Source: Burkholderiales bacterium
Lineage (GTDB): Bacteria > Pseudomonadota > Gammaproteobacteria > Burkholderiales > Burkholderiaceae_C
Assembly: GCA_028868825.1 (NCBI GenBank)
Contig: JAGWTU010000021.1
Coordinates: 21,262-85,261 of the forward strand
DNA length: 64,000 nucleotides
Direction: 5' to 3'
Each line of letters opens with the position of its first letter. The first letter of the stretch is position 1. Of this stretch, positions 54,641 to 63,032 are shown piece after piece. The notes beneath the pieces are model-generated. The model saw only the letters and a list, made by a program, of their open reading frames with translations. It did no database searches and was not told the origin of the DNA. The position numbers were made by a program, and so were the translations under genes.

Positions 54641-55695
54641 GCGCCAACCCCGCGGTGCAGTCCCCATGGCACCCAGCGTGCAGGATCGGTGGCCATGAAT
54701 TCGCGCAGCGCCGGCGCCCACAGGTGGGCATCGGCGCCCGAGGCGACATGGCCTTTCTCGCTGTCGAGTTCGAGATACGACCAGGGCACGCCGGCGGCGT
54801 CGAGCAGCGGCGCGAATTCGCGCGCCAGCGCCGGCGAAAAAACCGCATCGGTGCGCGAGAGCACCATCAGCAGCGGCGCGCGGATCTCGTTCAGGCGCGA
54901 CCGCAGGTCGAACCGCTCGGCCGCGCGCGCCAGCGTGACGAGCGAGACCGCATCGAAGCCCTGCGCCCACTGGCCCGCGAGCCGCGTCAATTCGGCCTCG
55001 CGCGCCTGCGGGTCGGGAAATCGCGGCGCGAGTTCGGCGTCGACGCCGTAGCGCCGCAGCGTGTCGGCACGCAATCGGGTCAGCCAATCGAGCATCGCGC
55101 CCGGTGCCGGGTGGCCGCCGTTCCAGGCCGGCTCGGCCGCCAGTCGTTCGAGCAGCGGCGCCGAGGCGACGCTGCCGGGTGGGCAGTACGGCGCCGATAC
55201 CGCGGCAACTACGCGCTCGACGAGGTCAGCATGGCTGACCGCCCATTGCAGCGCCTGGAAGCCGCCATAGGACGGACCGGCGACGAGGGCCAGACGCCGC
55301 ACGCCCAATGATTCGAGCAGGGCCCGCTGCAAGGCGACCATGTCCTCGACCGTGATGTCGGGGAAGTCGATGGCGTAGGCGCGACCGGTGGCAGGATCGA
55401 TGCTGGCCGGACCGGTCGAGCCATAGCAGGAGCCGAGCATGTTCGGGCAGACGACGAAATGGTGCTCGGTGTCGATCGCCTGGCCCGGGCCGACGATCCC
55501 GCTCCAGGAGCCCTCGGCGACATTCGATCCGGCTTCGAGCATGTCCGGACCCGTCGTGTAGCCGTGCAGGATCAGCACGGCGTTGGAGCCGTCGGCGTTC
55601 AGTCGGCCGCCGGCGCGATAAGCCGTCGTCGCCTCGGGCAGACAGACGCCGCTGCGCAGGCGGAAATCGCGCACGGTATGACTCGACGAATGCAT
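54637..55695 (-). CDS. MetX-like alpha/beta hydrolase (homoserine acetyltransferase family)
   Basis: A 352-residue protein of the homoserine O-acetyltransferase superfamily: ILHGYTTG oxyanion region, nucleophile S142 in AGPSYGGFQALQWA, Asp in SRTDAVFSP and His in SEKGHVASGADAHLW. The biosynthetic MetX signature GGSMGG is replaced by GPSYGG, so it is more likely a hydrolase or acyl-transferring relative than a methionine enzyme. It lies 72 bp after the TonB-dependent receptor gene and overlaps the anchored hydrolase. The substrate is unknown. Confidence 0.83.
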   Translation of the reverse strand: MHSSSHTVRDFRLRSGVCLPEATTAYRAGGRLNADGSNAVLILHGYTTGPDMLEAGSNVAEGSWSGIVGPGQAIDTEHHFVVCPNMLGSCYGSTGPASIDPATGRAYAIDFPDITVEDMVALQRALLESLGVRRLALVAGPSYGGFQALQWAVSHADLVERVVAAVSAPYCPPGSVASAPLLERLAAEPAWNGGHPAPGAMLDWLTRLRADTLRRYGVDAELAPRFPDPQAREAELTRLAGQWAQGFDAVSLVTLARAAERFDLRSRLNEIRAPLLMVLSRTDAVFSPALAREFAPLLDAAGVPWSYLELDSEKGHVASGADAHLWAPALREFMATDPARWVPWGLHRGVGA

Positions 55696-55767
55696 GGCGA
55701 TGTCGTGATCGAAGGGGTGGAGTCGAGGCGGCTGACCGCGCGGCGCCAGCGGCGCCGCGATGCCTGG

Positions 55768-58092
55768 TCAGAATCGATAGCTCAGATCGATGCCGAAGGT
55801 GCGTGGCTGGATCACGCCCGCCGCATAAGGATTGGAAATGGGGTTTGCAGCCGATTTCAGGCCGATCGTGTTCATGAAATTGATGCCGCGCTCGTCGGTG
55901 ATGTTCTTGCCATAAAGCGAGACGCGAGCCTTGCCGATGTCGACCCCCGCATTCAGGCCGAGCGTCGTGTACGACGGCACATCGGTGGCATTGGGTTTCT
56001 GGCTGAAATTGGAGCGCCGCTGGCCCACATAGGCCACGGCGCCGCCGATCCAGGCCGGCAGGCCACCGGCGCTGAACTTGTAGTCGGCGCCGAGCGAGCC
56101 GCTCCACTTCGGCACGAACGGCATGCGGTCGCCGCTAACGCCGCCGACGACCGGTGCGTCCGCGGTCAGTTTCGAGTCGGTGAGCGCCGCCGTCGCACGC
56201 AACGTCAGACCTGCGCTGGGGAACAGCAGCAGCGTGGCCTCGGCGCCCTGGCTGCGCGCCGTGCCGGCGTTGACGAAATGCTGGTAGGTCGTGCCATGGC
56301 TGTCGACCGTCTGCGTCTGGACCTGGATGTCCTTCCAATCGGTGTCGAAGATGGCCGCTTCGATCGAGGCCATGCCGCCCGCCAGGGCCGACTTGAATCC
56401 CAGCTCGTAGCTCGTCAGCGTATCGGGATTGAAGGACGGATTGCCGAGCGTTGCCGGCAGCGCGCTCGGGCCGCCGGGGCGATAGCCGGTGGCAACGCGG
56501 CCATAGACCGCCGTCTCGGCGCCGAGCTTGTACAGGGCATTCAGCAGCCAGGTCGTCTTGTGGTGCGTGACGTCCTGGGCGAACACCACGGGAGCCGGCA
56601 CCGCGATCGAGGCCTCGTAATCCTGGTTGTAGTGCTGCTTGTCCGACGACAGACGCAGGCCGGCCGTGACATCGAGCTGCGGCGTCAGGCTGTAGGTCGC
56701 ATTGCCGAAGACCGAGTATTCCTGGTACTTGTCGCCCAGCTTGGCATTGAACAGCGGTCCGTCGAAGGCGGCCAGCGGGCCGGGCAAGGCCGGCAGCGGT
56801 GCCAGGCTCGGAACGAGGAACAGTCCCTCGGGTACCAGGCGATTGGTGCTGTCCTCATTCGTGTAGAACAGTCCCGCGTCGTAATTCAGCTTGTCGCCGA
56901 AAGCGCTCGAATGGGCACGCAATTCCTGCGACCAGCGCTTCGTATTCACTAGCTGGTGCGTCTGGGCGCCGATGTGGCTCAGGCCCAGGGGGGCCAGCAC
57001 GGCGCCGAACGAGGCGCCGATGGTGCGCGTCTGGTCGACGGTGACGTTGCTGTTGATTTCCTGGTAGGTCGTCGCGGAAACGAGATCGAAATTGCCGACA
57101 TGTCCCTTGATCGTCGCGTTCGTGACATCCAGCCCGGTCGTCTGGATCTCGGCCACGCTGCTGCCATGCTGAAGCTCACCCGTGGCCGGCGTCAGCGACG
57201 GACCATTGAGGTCTTCGACGCCCAGGCCGTCGCTGCGGAAGCGCTGCGTCATGAACGACGCCAGCACCGACCAGTCCGGGTTGATCGTCCAGCCGAATCC
57301 GATGCGCCCGCCATGGGTCTTGGCCTTGTTGACCTGGGTGAGGTTGCGGGTCGGATCGTTGATATAGCCCGGGTCCTCGCGATCGAACAGGCTGACCCGC
57401 AGCGCCATGCTGTCCTTGACCAGCGGGACGTTCAATGCGGCGCGCGCCTCGTAGCCGGTACCGCCATGTGCAACCTGGTTGCCGCCGATCGAAACCAGCC
57501 CGCCCAACTTCGTGCTGTCGGGGGCGACGGTGACGTAGCGCACCAGACCGCCGACGGCACCGGCTCCGTAGAGCGTGCCCTGCGGGCCCTTGAGCACCTC
57601 GACGCGGCGCAGGTCGTAGGGGTCGAGGTCGGGCGTGAGCGTGCTGCCGGTGGCGTAGGCGGTGACCGAGCCTATCGGTTCGTCGTCGATGTAGAAGGCG
57701 GTCGCGGGCGTGGCCTGCGAAATGCCGGTCGAAATGCCCCGCAGCACGACCGAAGTGAAGCCCCGGGACAGCGCGGTGATCGACACGCCGGGCAGGCGCG
57801 CAGCGTAATCCTCGAGGCGCACGGCACCGCTGTCCTGCAGTTGTTCGGCGCCGATCGTCGCCACCGATGCGGGGACGTCGATCGTCGCCTGCTCGCGCTT
57901 TTGCGCCGTGACGATGATCTTGTCGAGCCGCTGCGCGTTGTCGTCCGAGGCCGCGCTGGCATTCGACGGGGCTGCGGGTCGGGCGGCGGGCACTTCGGAC
58001 TGCCCGTGGGCCAGCGAGGCCAGCGAGCACAGCAGCGCGGCGGCCGCCGCGGTCGAGGTCCGATTGCCGCGTGGGGTCCTGATGGGGTTCAT
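55768..58092 (-). CDS. TonB-dependent outer-membrane receptor (ester-catabolic locus)
   Basis: A 774-residue receptor: signal peptide about 1-30 (LAHGQS), a TonB-box-like RLDKIIVTAQKREQ, a plug domain about 55-170 (VLRGISTGISQATPATAFYI, RRVEVLKGPQGTLYGAGAVG) and a barrel ending DLSYRF. Receptors with the VTAQKRE signature are common in proteobacterial catabolic loci for large or hydrophobic organics. Situated between the FAD dehydrogenase and hydrolase genes, it probably imports the ester substrate. Confidence 0.9.
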   Translation of the reverse strand: MNPIRTPRGNRTSTAAAAALLCSLASLAHGQSEVPAARPAAPSNASAASDDNAQRLDKIIVTAQKREQATIDVPASVATIGAEQLQDSGAVRLEDYAARLPGVSITALSRGFTSVVLRGISTGISQATPATAFYIDDEPIGSVTAYATGSTLTPDLDPYDLRRVEVLKGPQGTLYGAGAVGGLVRYVTVAPDSTKLGGLVSIGGNQVAHGGTGYEARAALNVPLVKDSMALRVSLFDREDPGYINDPTRNLTQVNKAKTHGGRIGFGWTINPDWSVLASFMTQRFRSDGLGVEDLNGPSLTPATGELQHGSSVAEIQTTGLDVTNATIKGHVGNFDLVSATTYQEINSNVTVDQTRTIGASFGAVLAPLGLSHIGAQTHQLVNTKRWSQELRAHSSAFGDKLNYDAGLFYTNEDSTNRLVPEGLFLVPSLAPLPALPGPLAAFDGPLFNAKLGDKYQEYSVFGNATYSLTPQLDVTAGLRLSSDKQHYNQDYEASIAVPAPVVFAQDVTHHKTTWLLNALYKLGAETAVYGRVATGYRPGGPSALPATLGNPSFNPDTLTSYELGFKSALAGGMASIEAAIFDTDWKDIQVQTQTVDSHGTTYQHFVNAGTARSQGAEATLLLFPSAGLTLRATAALTDSKLTADAPVVGGVSGDRMPFVPKWSGSLGADYKFSAGGLPAWIGGAVAYVGQRRSNFSQKPNATDVPSYTTLGLNAGVDIGKARVSLYGKNITDERGINFMNTIGLKSAANPISNPYAAGVIQPRTFGIDLSYRF

Positions 58093-58121
58093 GTGTGGTC
58101 TCCGTTGGGGGGGCGTTGGGT

Positions 58122-58157
58122 GTTGGGATCGGTGTCGGGATCGATGTCGGGATCGAA
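58122..58157. repeat. Three tandem 12-bp repeats upstream of the receptor gene
   Basis: GTTGGGATCGGT, GTCGGGATCGAT and GTCGGGATCGAA lie head-to-tail in the 65-bp gap between the FAD dehydrogenase stop and the receptor start. They may be a slippage product or a protein or translation control site. Confidence 0.6.
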
Positions 58158-59597
58158 CTAAGCGCCGAAGATCTTTCCCGGATTGAGGATCGACTTCGGA
58201 TCCCAGGATTTCTTGATGCCCTGCATCAGGGCGATCACGTCGGGGCCGCATTCGGCGAGCAGCTTGGCCTTCTTGCCCATGCCGATGCCATGCTCGCCGG
58301 TGCAGGTGCCGCCGGCCGCGAGGGCCCGCGCCACCATCGCGCCGTAGACGCGATCGACCGCCGCATGCTCGGCCGGCGCGTCGGGCATGGGCATGAACAC
58401 GACGTGGAAGTTGCCGTCGCCGACATGGCCCAGGATCGGGGCGATCAGGGCTTCGCGGTCGATATGCTCGCGCGCCAGCGCGACGTTTTCCGCCAGCGCC
58501 GACATCGGCACGCAGACATCGGCGATGATGCTCGAGCACCCCGGCCGCAGCGCCAGCGCCGCGAAATAGGCCAGATGCCGCGCGCGCCACAGTTGCGTGC
58601 GATCCTCAGGCCGCGACGCCCATTTGAAATCGACGCCACCATGCTGGGCGGCGAATTCCTGCGCCGATTCCGCCTGTTCCCTGACCGCCGTCTCGGAGCC
58701 ATGGAATTCGAGAAACAGCGTCGGCAATTCGACGAGGCCGAGCTGCGAATGCAGGTTGCAGGCGCGGATCTGGTGCTCGTCGAGGAATTCGATGCGCGCG
58801 AACGGCACGCCGCTCTGGACCATCTCGGTGACCGCCGACACGGCGGCCTGCAGCGTCGGGAAGGCGCAGGTCGCCGCCGCCACGTCGGTGGGCAGCGGGT
58901 GCAGGCGCAGCGTGACCTCGGTGATGATGCCCAGCGTGCCCTCGGATCCGATCATCAGGTGCACGAGGTCGTATCCGGCCGAGGACTTGCGTGCCCGCGT
59001 CCCGAGGCGCACGAGTCGGCCATCGGCCAGGGCCACTTCGAGCGCCATCACGTTGTGCGCCATCGATCCGTAGCGCAGCGTCGTCGTGCCCGATGCGCGG
59101 GTCGAGACCATGCCGCCGATGCTCGCGTTGGCGCCCGGATCGACGGGGAAGAAGAGACCGGTGCCCTTCAGATGCGCGTTCACGCCCTCGCGGGTGATGC
59201 CGGGCTGGACGACGCAATCGCTGTCGTCGACGTGGACCGCCAGCACCGCGTCCATCCTCGACATGTCGAGGCAGATCCCGCCGTGCGGTGCGCTGACATG
59301 GCCTTCGAGCGAGCTGCCGGCGCCGTAGCCGATGACGGGCACACCGAGCTCGTTGCAGCGCGCGAGGATGGCGCAGACCTCGTGCTTGTCCACCGGCCAG
59401 ACGACCGCATCGGGCGGCAGGCTCGTCGCCAGGCCTTCGCCGCGCGCATGCTGCTGCCGGATCGCCGGCGCGACGCTGACGCGGTCGCCGAAACCGGCTT
59501 GCAGGAACGAGATCGCCTGCTCCAGCGCACCGGGCGCCATCGCGAATTCGGCGGGCCCGGTCTGCACCGCCTTCGGGGTTGTCGGTTGATCCGGCAT
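58158..59597 (-). CDS. FAD-binding D-2-hydroxyacid dehydrogenase (D-lactate dehydrogenase/GlcD type)
   Basis: A 479-residue flavoprotein from the ATG at 59597. The FAD-binding type 4 domain is about 50-235 (VIGYGAGSSLEGHVSAPHGG, FFPVDPGANASIGGMVSTRA), the C-terminal FAD-linked oxidase domain about 235-478 with ILGHVGDGNFH and GGTCTGEHGIGMGK. This is the D-lactate dehydrogenase (cytochrome)/glycolate oxidase subunit D family, oxidising D-2-hydroxyacids to 2-oxoacids. In this locus it likely oxidises a hydroxyacid freed by the esterases. Confidence 0.9.
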   Translation of the reverse strand: MPDQPTTPKAVQTGPAEFAMAPGALEQAISFLQAGFGDRVSVAPAIRQQHARGEGLATSLPPDAVVWPVDKHEVCAILARCNELGVPVIGYGAGSSLEGHVSAPHGGICLDMSRMDAVLAVHVDDSDCVVQPGITREGVNAHLKGTGLFFPVDPGANASIGGMVSTRASGTTTLRYGSMAHNVMALEVALADGRLVRLGTRARKSSAGYDLVHLMIGSEGTLGIITEVTLRLHPLPTDVAAATCAFPTLQAAVSAVTEMVQSGVPFARIEFLDEHQIRACNLHSQLGLVELPTLFLEFHGSETAVREQAESAQEFAAQHGGVDFKWASRPEDRTQLWRARHLAYFAALALRPGCSSIIADVCVPMSALAENVALAREHIDREALIAPILGHVGDGNFHVVFMPMPDAPAEHAAVDRVYGAMVARALAAGGTCTGEHGIGMGKKAKLLAECGPDVIALMQGIKKSWDPKSILNPGKIFGA

Positions 59598-59608
59598 GGG
59601 GCGTCTCG

Positions 59609-60397
59609 TCAGTTGGACTGTCGGGAGGGCAGCGCCGGCATCGCATTGCCGGGCGCGGCAGGCGTCGAATCGGATTCGCTGCGCGTTTCCTGGCGCTGGA
59701 CATGGACCAGTGCGAGGTCGAAGTGATAGGACATCGCCGAAGCCGCACCGACGGGATCGCGGGCGCATATGCGTTCGACGACAGCGTCGTGACCGTCGAT
59801 GACGCGGATCAGTTCGGCTTCGCTGCGCGTGTCGGCCAGGTGCATGCGCGCCGAGGCTTCGAGCGGCGAGCGCAGCGCGCCGAGCAGCAGGCTGTTGAGC
59901 GGGTTGCCGCTGGCCTCGGCGATGACGCCGTGGATGCCCATGTCGCAGGCGACGCGGCGCGTGTGGTCGGCGCCCGCCGAGCGCATCTGCACGACGAGTT
60001 CACGCAGGCATTGGCGCTGGGCATCGGTGGCGTAACGGGCGGCCAATTGCGCCGTCTGGAGTTCGAGCGCGCGCCGCGTCTCCAGCGCATGGGCGATGCT
60101 GACCTGCGCCGTGTTCAGGGCGTAATCGAAGACCTGGGCCAGCACGCTGGGGTCGATCGGCCGCAGGCGCGGGTGGCGCCCGCCTTCGATCTCGAGGATG
60201 CCGAGCGCTGCCAGCGTCCGGTAGGCCTCGCGGACGCTGCCGCGGCTGACCTGCAGATCGCGCGAGATCTGCACCTCGCTGGGCACCTTGTCGCCCGGCC
60301 GCAGCTGGTCGCGGTTGATCAGCGACAGCAGATGCCGGGCCACATGGGCCGAGAGGGTGGGTCGCTCGAACGAAGAAAGGACTGTGAGGGAGGTCAT
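59609..60397 (-). CDS. GntR/FadR-subfamily transcriptional regulator
   Basis: A 262-residue regulator: winged HTH about 15-80 (PSEVQISRDLQVSRGSVREA, YRTLAALGILEIEGG) and an all-helical FCD effector domain about 95-235 with conserved Asp/His positions (DMGIHGVIAEASGN). FadR-type regulators of this kind sense hydroxyacids or other carboxylates. It is divergent from the alpha/beta hydrolase/polyol dehydrogenase pair and heads the leftward run. A perfect inverted repeat lies 43 bp upstream. It is probably the local repressor. Confidence 0.92.
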   Translation of the reverse strand: MTSLTVLSSFERPTLSAHVARHLLSLINRDQLRPGDKVPSEVQISRDLQVSRGSVREAYRTLAALGILEIEGGRHPRLRPIDPSVLAQVFDYALNTAQVSIAHALETRRALELQTAQLAARYATDAQRQCLRELVVQMRSAGADHTRRVACDMGIHGVIAEASGNPLNSLLLGALRSPLEASARMHLADTRSEAELIRVIDGHDAVVERICARDPVGAASAMSYHFDLALVHVQRQETRSESDSTPAAPGNAMPALPSRQSN

Positions 60398-60439
60398 GGC
60401 TTTCGAAGCTCCGGTCGGCAGGGTAACGATATGATCATC

Positions 60440-60458
60440 AACCTGTCAAACAGGTTGG
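60440..60458. promoter_or_regulatory. GntR/FadR-type operator candidate
   Basis: CAACCTGTCAAACAGGTTG: perfect 8-bp arms with spacer CAA. It includes TTGACA read leftwards (60450-60445), a plausible -35 for the regulator gene, so autoregulation is likely. A half-site CCTGT recurs at 60601-60605. Confidence 0.6.
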
Positions 60459-60544
60459 ACATATTTAGGTATAGAACGAGGGAAAACACCAATCGATACG
60501 TCTGTATTCTTTCAAAAAATCAGCGTAAACCCTAGATAAACTGT

Positions 60545-60564
60545 GCTTTATGGCGGCATAAAGC
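60545..60564. promoter_or_regulatory. Perfect inverted repeat in the same divergent region
   Basis: GCTTTATG and CATAAAGC flank GCGG. It lies in AT-rich DNA between the regulator gene and the rightward hydrolase gene. It could be a second operator for another regulator or a hairpin in the regulator leader. Confidence 0.45.
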
Positions 60565-60580
60565 AGAATTGCAGATTCTG

Positions 60581-60610
60581 TCGACATACAACACATTTGA
60601 CCTGTAGGAT
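60581..60610 (+). promoter_or_regulatory. Possible sigma-70 promoter for the rightward hydrolase gene
   Basis: TCGACA (60581-60586), an 18-base spacer and TAGGAT (60605-60610), 28 bases before the ATG at 60639. It overlaps the CCTGT half-site. Moderate match only. Confidence 0.35.
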
Positions 60611-60638
60611 AGCTTCATTGCACTGAATCGGAACAGCA

Positions 60639-61448
60639 ATGACCCTGCAGAACACCGCCTCGCCGCGCGACGCCAGCCGCCCGGTGCTCATCCTCATCCA
60701 TGGCGCGACCGGCAATGGCCAGATGTGGCGGCCCGTGCGGCGCGGGCTCGATGCGCGCATCGAGGTCCTCACGCCCGACCTCCCGGGGCATGGCTCGCGG
60801 CGCGCCGAACGCTTCACGATGGCCGGGGCCGTTGCGACGGTGGTCGCTGCAGCCGCTTCGGTGGCGCCCGCGCCGGTGTTCGTCGGCGGCGACTCGCTCG
60901 GCGGCTACACCTCGATGGCATCGGCCCAGGCGCTGCCGAGGGACCGGTTGAAGGGACTCGTGCTGAGCGGGTGCACGATGAATTTCGAGGGTCGGGCGAT
61001 GCTGCCGCTCTACCTGCGAGCCGCGATCTTCAGGCTCGCCTTCGCGGTCTATGGCGAGGATCGTTTGATACGCAAGGTCCTGCCCAAGAAGTTGCCCGAA
61101 CTCGGCGTCACACCCGAAGACCTGGGCCCGATACTCGACGGCGGCATCAGCCTGAAGGTCTGGGAGCAGGCAGTGCGCGAACTGCATGGCGTCGACTACC
61201 GGGCGAAGTTGGCGGCCATCGCGCAGCCGGTGCTCATCCTCAACGGATCGAAGGACGATGCGATGACGGCGCAGGAAGCCGAATTCCTGGCCGTCGCGCG
61301 CCATGCGAGGCCACACCGGTTCGAAGGTGCGGGCCATGGCGTCAGCATGTTGCGCAGTGCCGAATTCGCAGGACTGATCAACGAGTTCATCGAGCGCACG
61401 ATGGCATCCGGCAGCGCGCCGACCGGGCAGCCTGCACCGGGGCGCTGA
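60639..61448 (+). CDS. Soluble alpha/beta hydrolase
   Basis: A 269-residue hydrolase without signal peptide or anchor: LIHGATGNGQMW oxyanion region, nucleophile S86 (GGDSLGGY), Asp in NGSKDDAMT and His in EGAGHGVSML. It is clearly paralogous to the anchored hydrolase at 53711-54640 and should act in the cytoplasm. It is divergent from the GntR gene and directly adjacent to the polyol dehydrogenase gene, so an esterified polyol could be its substrate. Confidence 0.85.
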   Translation: MTLQNTASPRDASRPVLILIHGATGNGQMWRPVRRGLDARIEVLTPDLPGHGSRRAERFTMAGAVATVVAAAASVAPAPVFVGGDSLGGYTSMASAQALPRDRLKGLVLSGCTMNFEGRAMLPLYLRAAIFRLAFAVYGEDRLIRKVLPKKLPELGVTPEDLGPILDGGISLKVWEQAVRELHGVDYRAKLAAIAQPVLILNGSKDDAMTAQEAEFLAVARHARPHRFEGAGHGVSMLRSAEFAGLINEFIERTMASGSAPTGQPAPGR

Positions 61449-61454
61449 GTGGGC

Positions 61455-62855
61455 ATGGATGCCACGCCTGCCCTGTGGATCCTGCATCTGGGCCTGGGGG
61501 CGTTTCACCGCGCGCATCAGGCCGTATTCCTGCAGGATCTCCACGATCGCGGCGACTCGCGTTGGCGCCTCGCGTCGGGGAACCTGCGCCCCGAGCCGCG
61601 CGCCGCGGTCGACGCCCTGCGGGCCCAGGGCGGGCGGTACACGCTGGAAACCGTGTCGCCGTCGGGTGCCAGGCGCTATCGCAGCGTGAACAGCATCGCC
61701 AGGGTCGTGCCTTTCGATGAGGCGGGCGGCGAGTTGCTGACGCTCGGCGCAGCGGCGGCGACGCGGATCGTCTCGTTCACGGTCACCGAGGCGGGCTACG
61801 CGCTCGATCCCGAGGGTCGGCTCGACGCCCTGAATCCGGAAATCATCGAGGACCTGCGGCGCGCCAGAGAGGGCCGCATCGGCCGCACACTCTACGGCGC
61901 GCTGGTGGCCATGCTGCGCGGCCGCATCGCCGCGGGCAGCGGACCCTTGACGCTGCTCAACTGCGACAACCTGCGCCACAACGGCGACCTTGTGCGCGGC
62001 GGGCTGGCGCAGTTCATCGACAGGCTGGGTGACCGGGAACTGCAGACCTGGACGAGCGCGCATGTGCGCTGCCCGAATGCGATGGTCGACCGCATCACGC
62101 CACGCCCGGATGCGGAGCTTCGCGCTCGCGTGCGCGCGGCCACGGGCCGCGACGATGCGGCGGCGTTGACGTCGGAGGCTTACATCCAATGGGTCATCGA
62201 GGACGACTTCGCGGCCGGTCGACCCGCATGGGAGTCCGTGGGTGTCCGCCTGGTGGCGTCGGTGCAGCCCTACGAAGAGGCCAAGATCCGCCTGCTCAAT
62301 GCCAGCCACAGCGTCATCGCCTGGGCCGGGACATTGGCGGGTTACCGCTACATCCACGAAGGGGCGGCCGACGCCGAGATACGCGCGATGGCGCACGCCT
62401 ACGTCACCGAAGATGCCATGCCCTGCCTGACGCCGAGCCCGGTGGATCTGCCAGCCTACCGCGACACGGTGTTGGCGCGCTTTGCCAACGCGGCCATTGC
62501 CGACACGAATCAGCGCGTCGCCATGGATGGCTACACGAAGCTGTCGGTGTTCGTCGCGCCGACGGTCCGCGACCGTCTGGCGAGCCGATCGTCCATCGCT
62601 GCCGTCGCGGTGCTGCCGGCGCTCTACCTGCATTTCCTGCGGCGCTGGCAGCAAGCGCGGCTGCCTTTCGAATACGAGGATTCGGCATTCGACGAGCGGG
62701 ATGCGCAGGCGCTGTGCGCGGCGGACGACCCCGTCGCAGCGCTTTGTGCGCTGCCCGCGCTGTGGGGAGCGGCTGCGGGTGACGCTCGACTCGTCGACGC
62801 CGTACGCGCGGCTGACGAGCAGGTGCGGCGGTTTGTCCTGGCACGGGGTCGGTGA
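61455..62855 (+). CDS. Mannitol dehydrogenase family polyol dehydrogenase (D-arabinitol 4-dehydrogenase-like)
   Basis: A 466-residue long-chain polyol dehydrogenase; a GTG at 61449 directly after the hydrolase stop is an alternative start. The N-terminal Rossmann domain starts WILHLGLGAFHRAHQAVFLQ; the C-terminal catalytic domain has KIRLLNASHSVIAWAGTLAG, with the conserved Lys, Asn and His of the family. It looks closer to D-arabinitol 4-dehydrogenase (D-arabinitol to D-xylulose) than to mannitol dehydrogenase, but substrate assignment by eye is unsafe. It probably oxidises the polyol freed by the linked hydrolase. Confidence 0.82.
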   Translation: MDATPALWILHLGLGAFHRAHQAVFLQDLHDRGDSRWRLASGNLRPEPRAAVDALRAQGGRYTLETVSPSGARRYRSVNSIARVVPFDEAGGELLTLGAAAATRIVSFTVTEAGYALDPEGRLDALNPEIIEDLRRAREGRIGRTLYGALVAMLRGRIAAGSGPLTLLNCDNLRHNGDLVRGGLAQFIDRLGDRELQTWTSAHVRCPNAMVDRITPRPDAELRARVRAATGRDDAAALTSEAYIQWVIEDDFAAGRPAWESVGVRLVASVQPYEEAKIRLLNASHSVIAWAGTLAGYRYIHEGAADAEIRAMAHAYVTEDAMPCLTPSPVDLPAYRDTVLARFANAAIADTNQRVAMDGYTKLSVFVAPTVRDRLASRSSIAAVAVLPALYLHFLRRWQQARLPFEYEDSAFDERDAQALCAADDPVAALCALPALWGAAAGDARLVDAVRAADEQVRRFVLARGR

Positions 62856-62863
62856 TCGTCCAA

Positions 62864-62879
62864 CGGTTGCCAGCAACCG
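62864..62879 (+). terminator. Small hairpin after the polyol dehydrogenase gene
   Basis: CGGTTG and CAACCG flank CCAG, nine bases after the stop codon. The stem is short and no T-run follows, so it is a weak terminator candidate. Confidence 0.3.
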
Positions 62880-63032
62880 CTCGGTGCCCGTCAGACCCCC
62901 GTGATCCGTGACCCTAGAGCGCATCGCCGGGCCTGCAAAACGGTGCCAGGGCCCACCCATACGCGCCCCGCACCCAGGCGCCACTGGCTTATGCTCGAGC
63001 GACCTCGCGGCCCCCCCCCGCCGCCACCCGCC

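Noticed and set aside
54637..55695. Methionine biosynthesis gene metX
   Set aside because: The nucleophile motif is GPSYGG, not GGSMGG, and the gene lies among esterases and a TonB receptor, not with metW or other methionine genes.
58122..58157. CRISPR-like repeat
   Set aside because: The units are 12 bp, directly adjacent with no spacers, and there are no cas genes.
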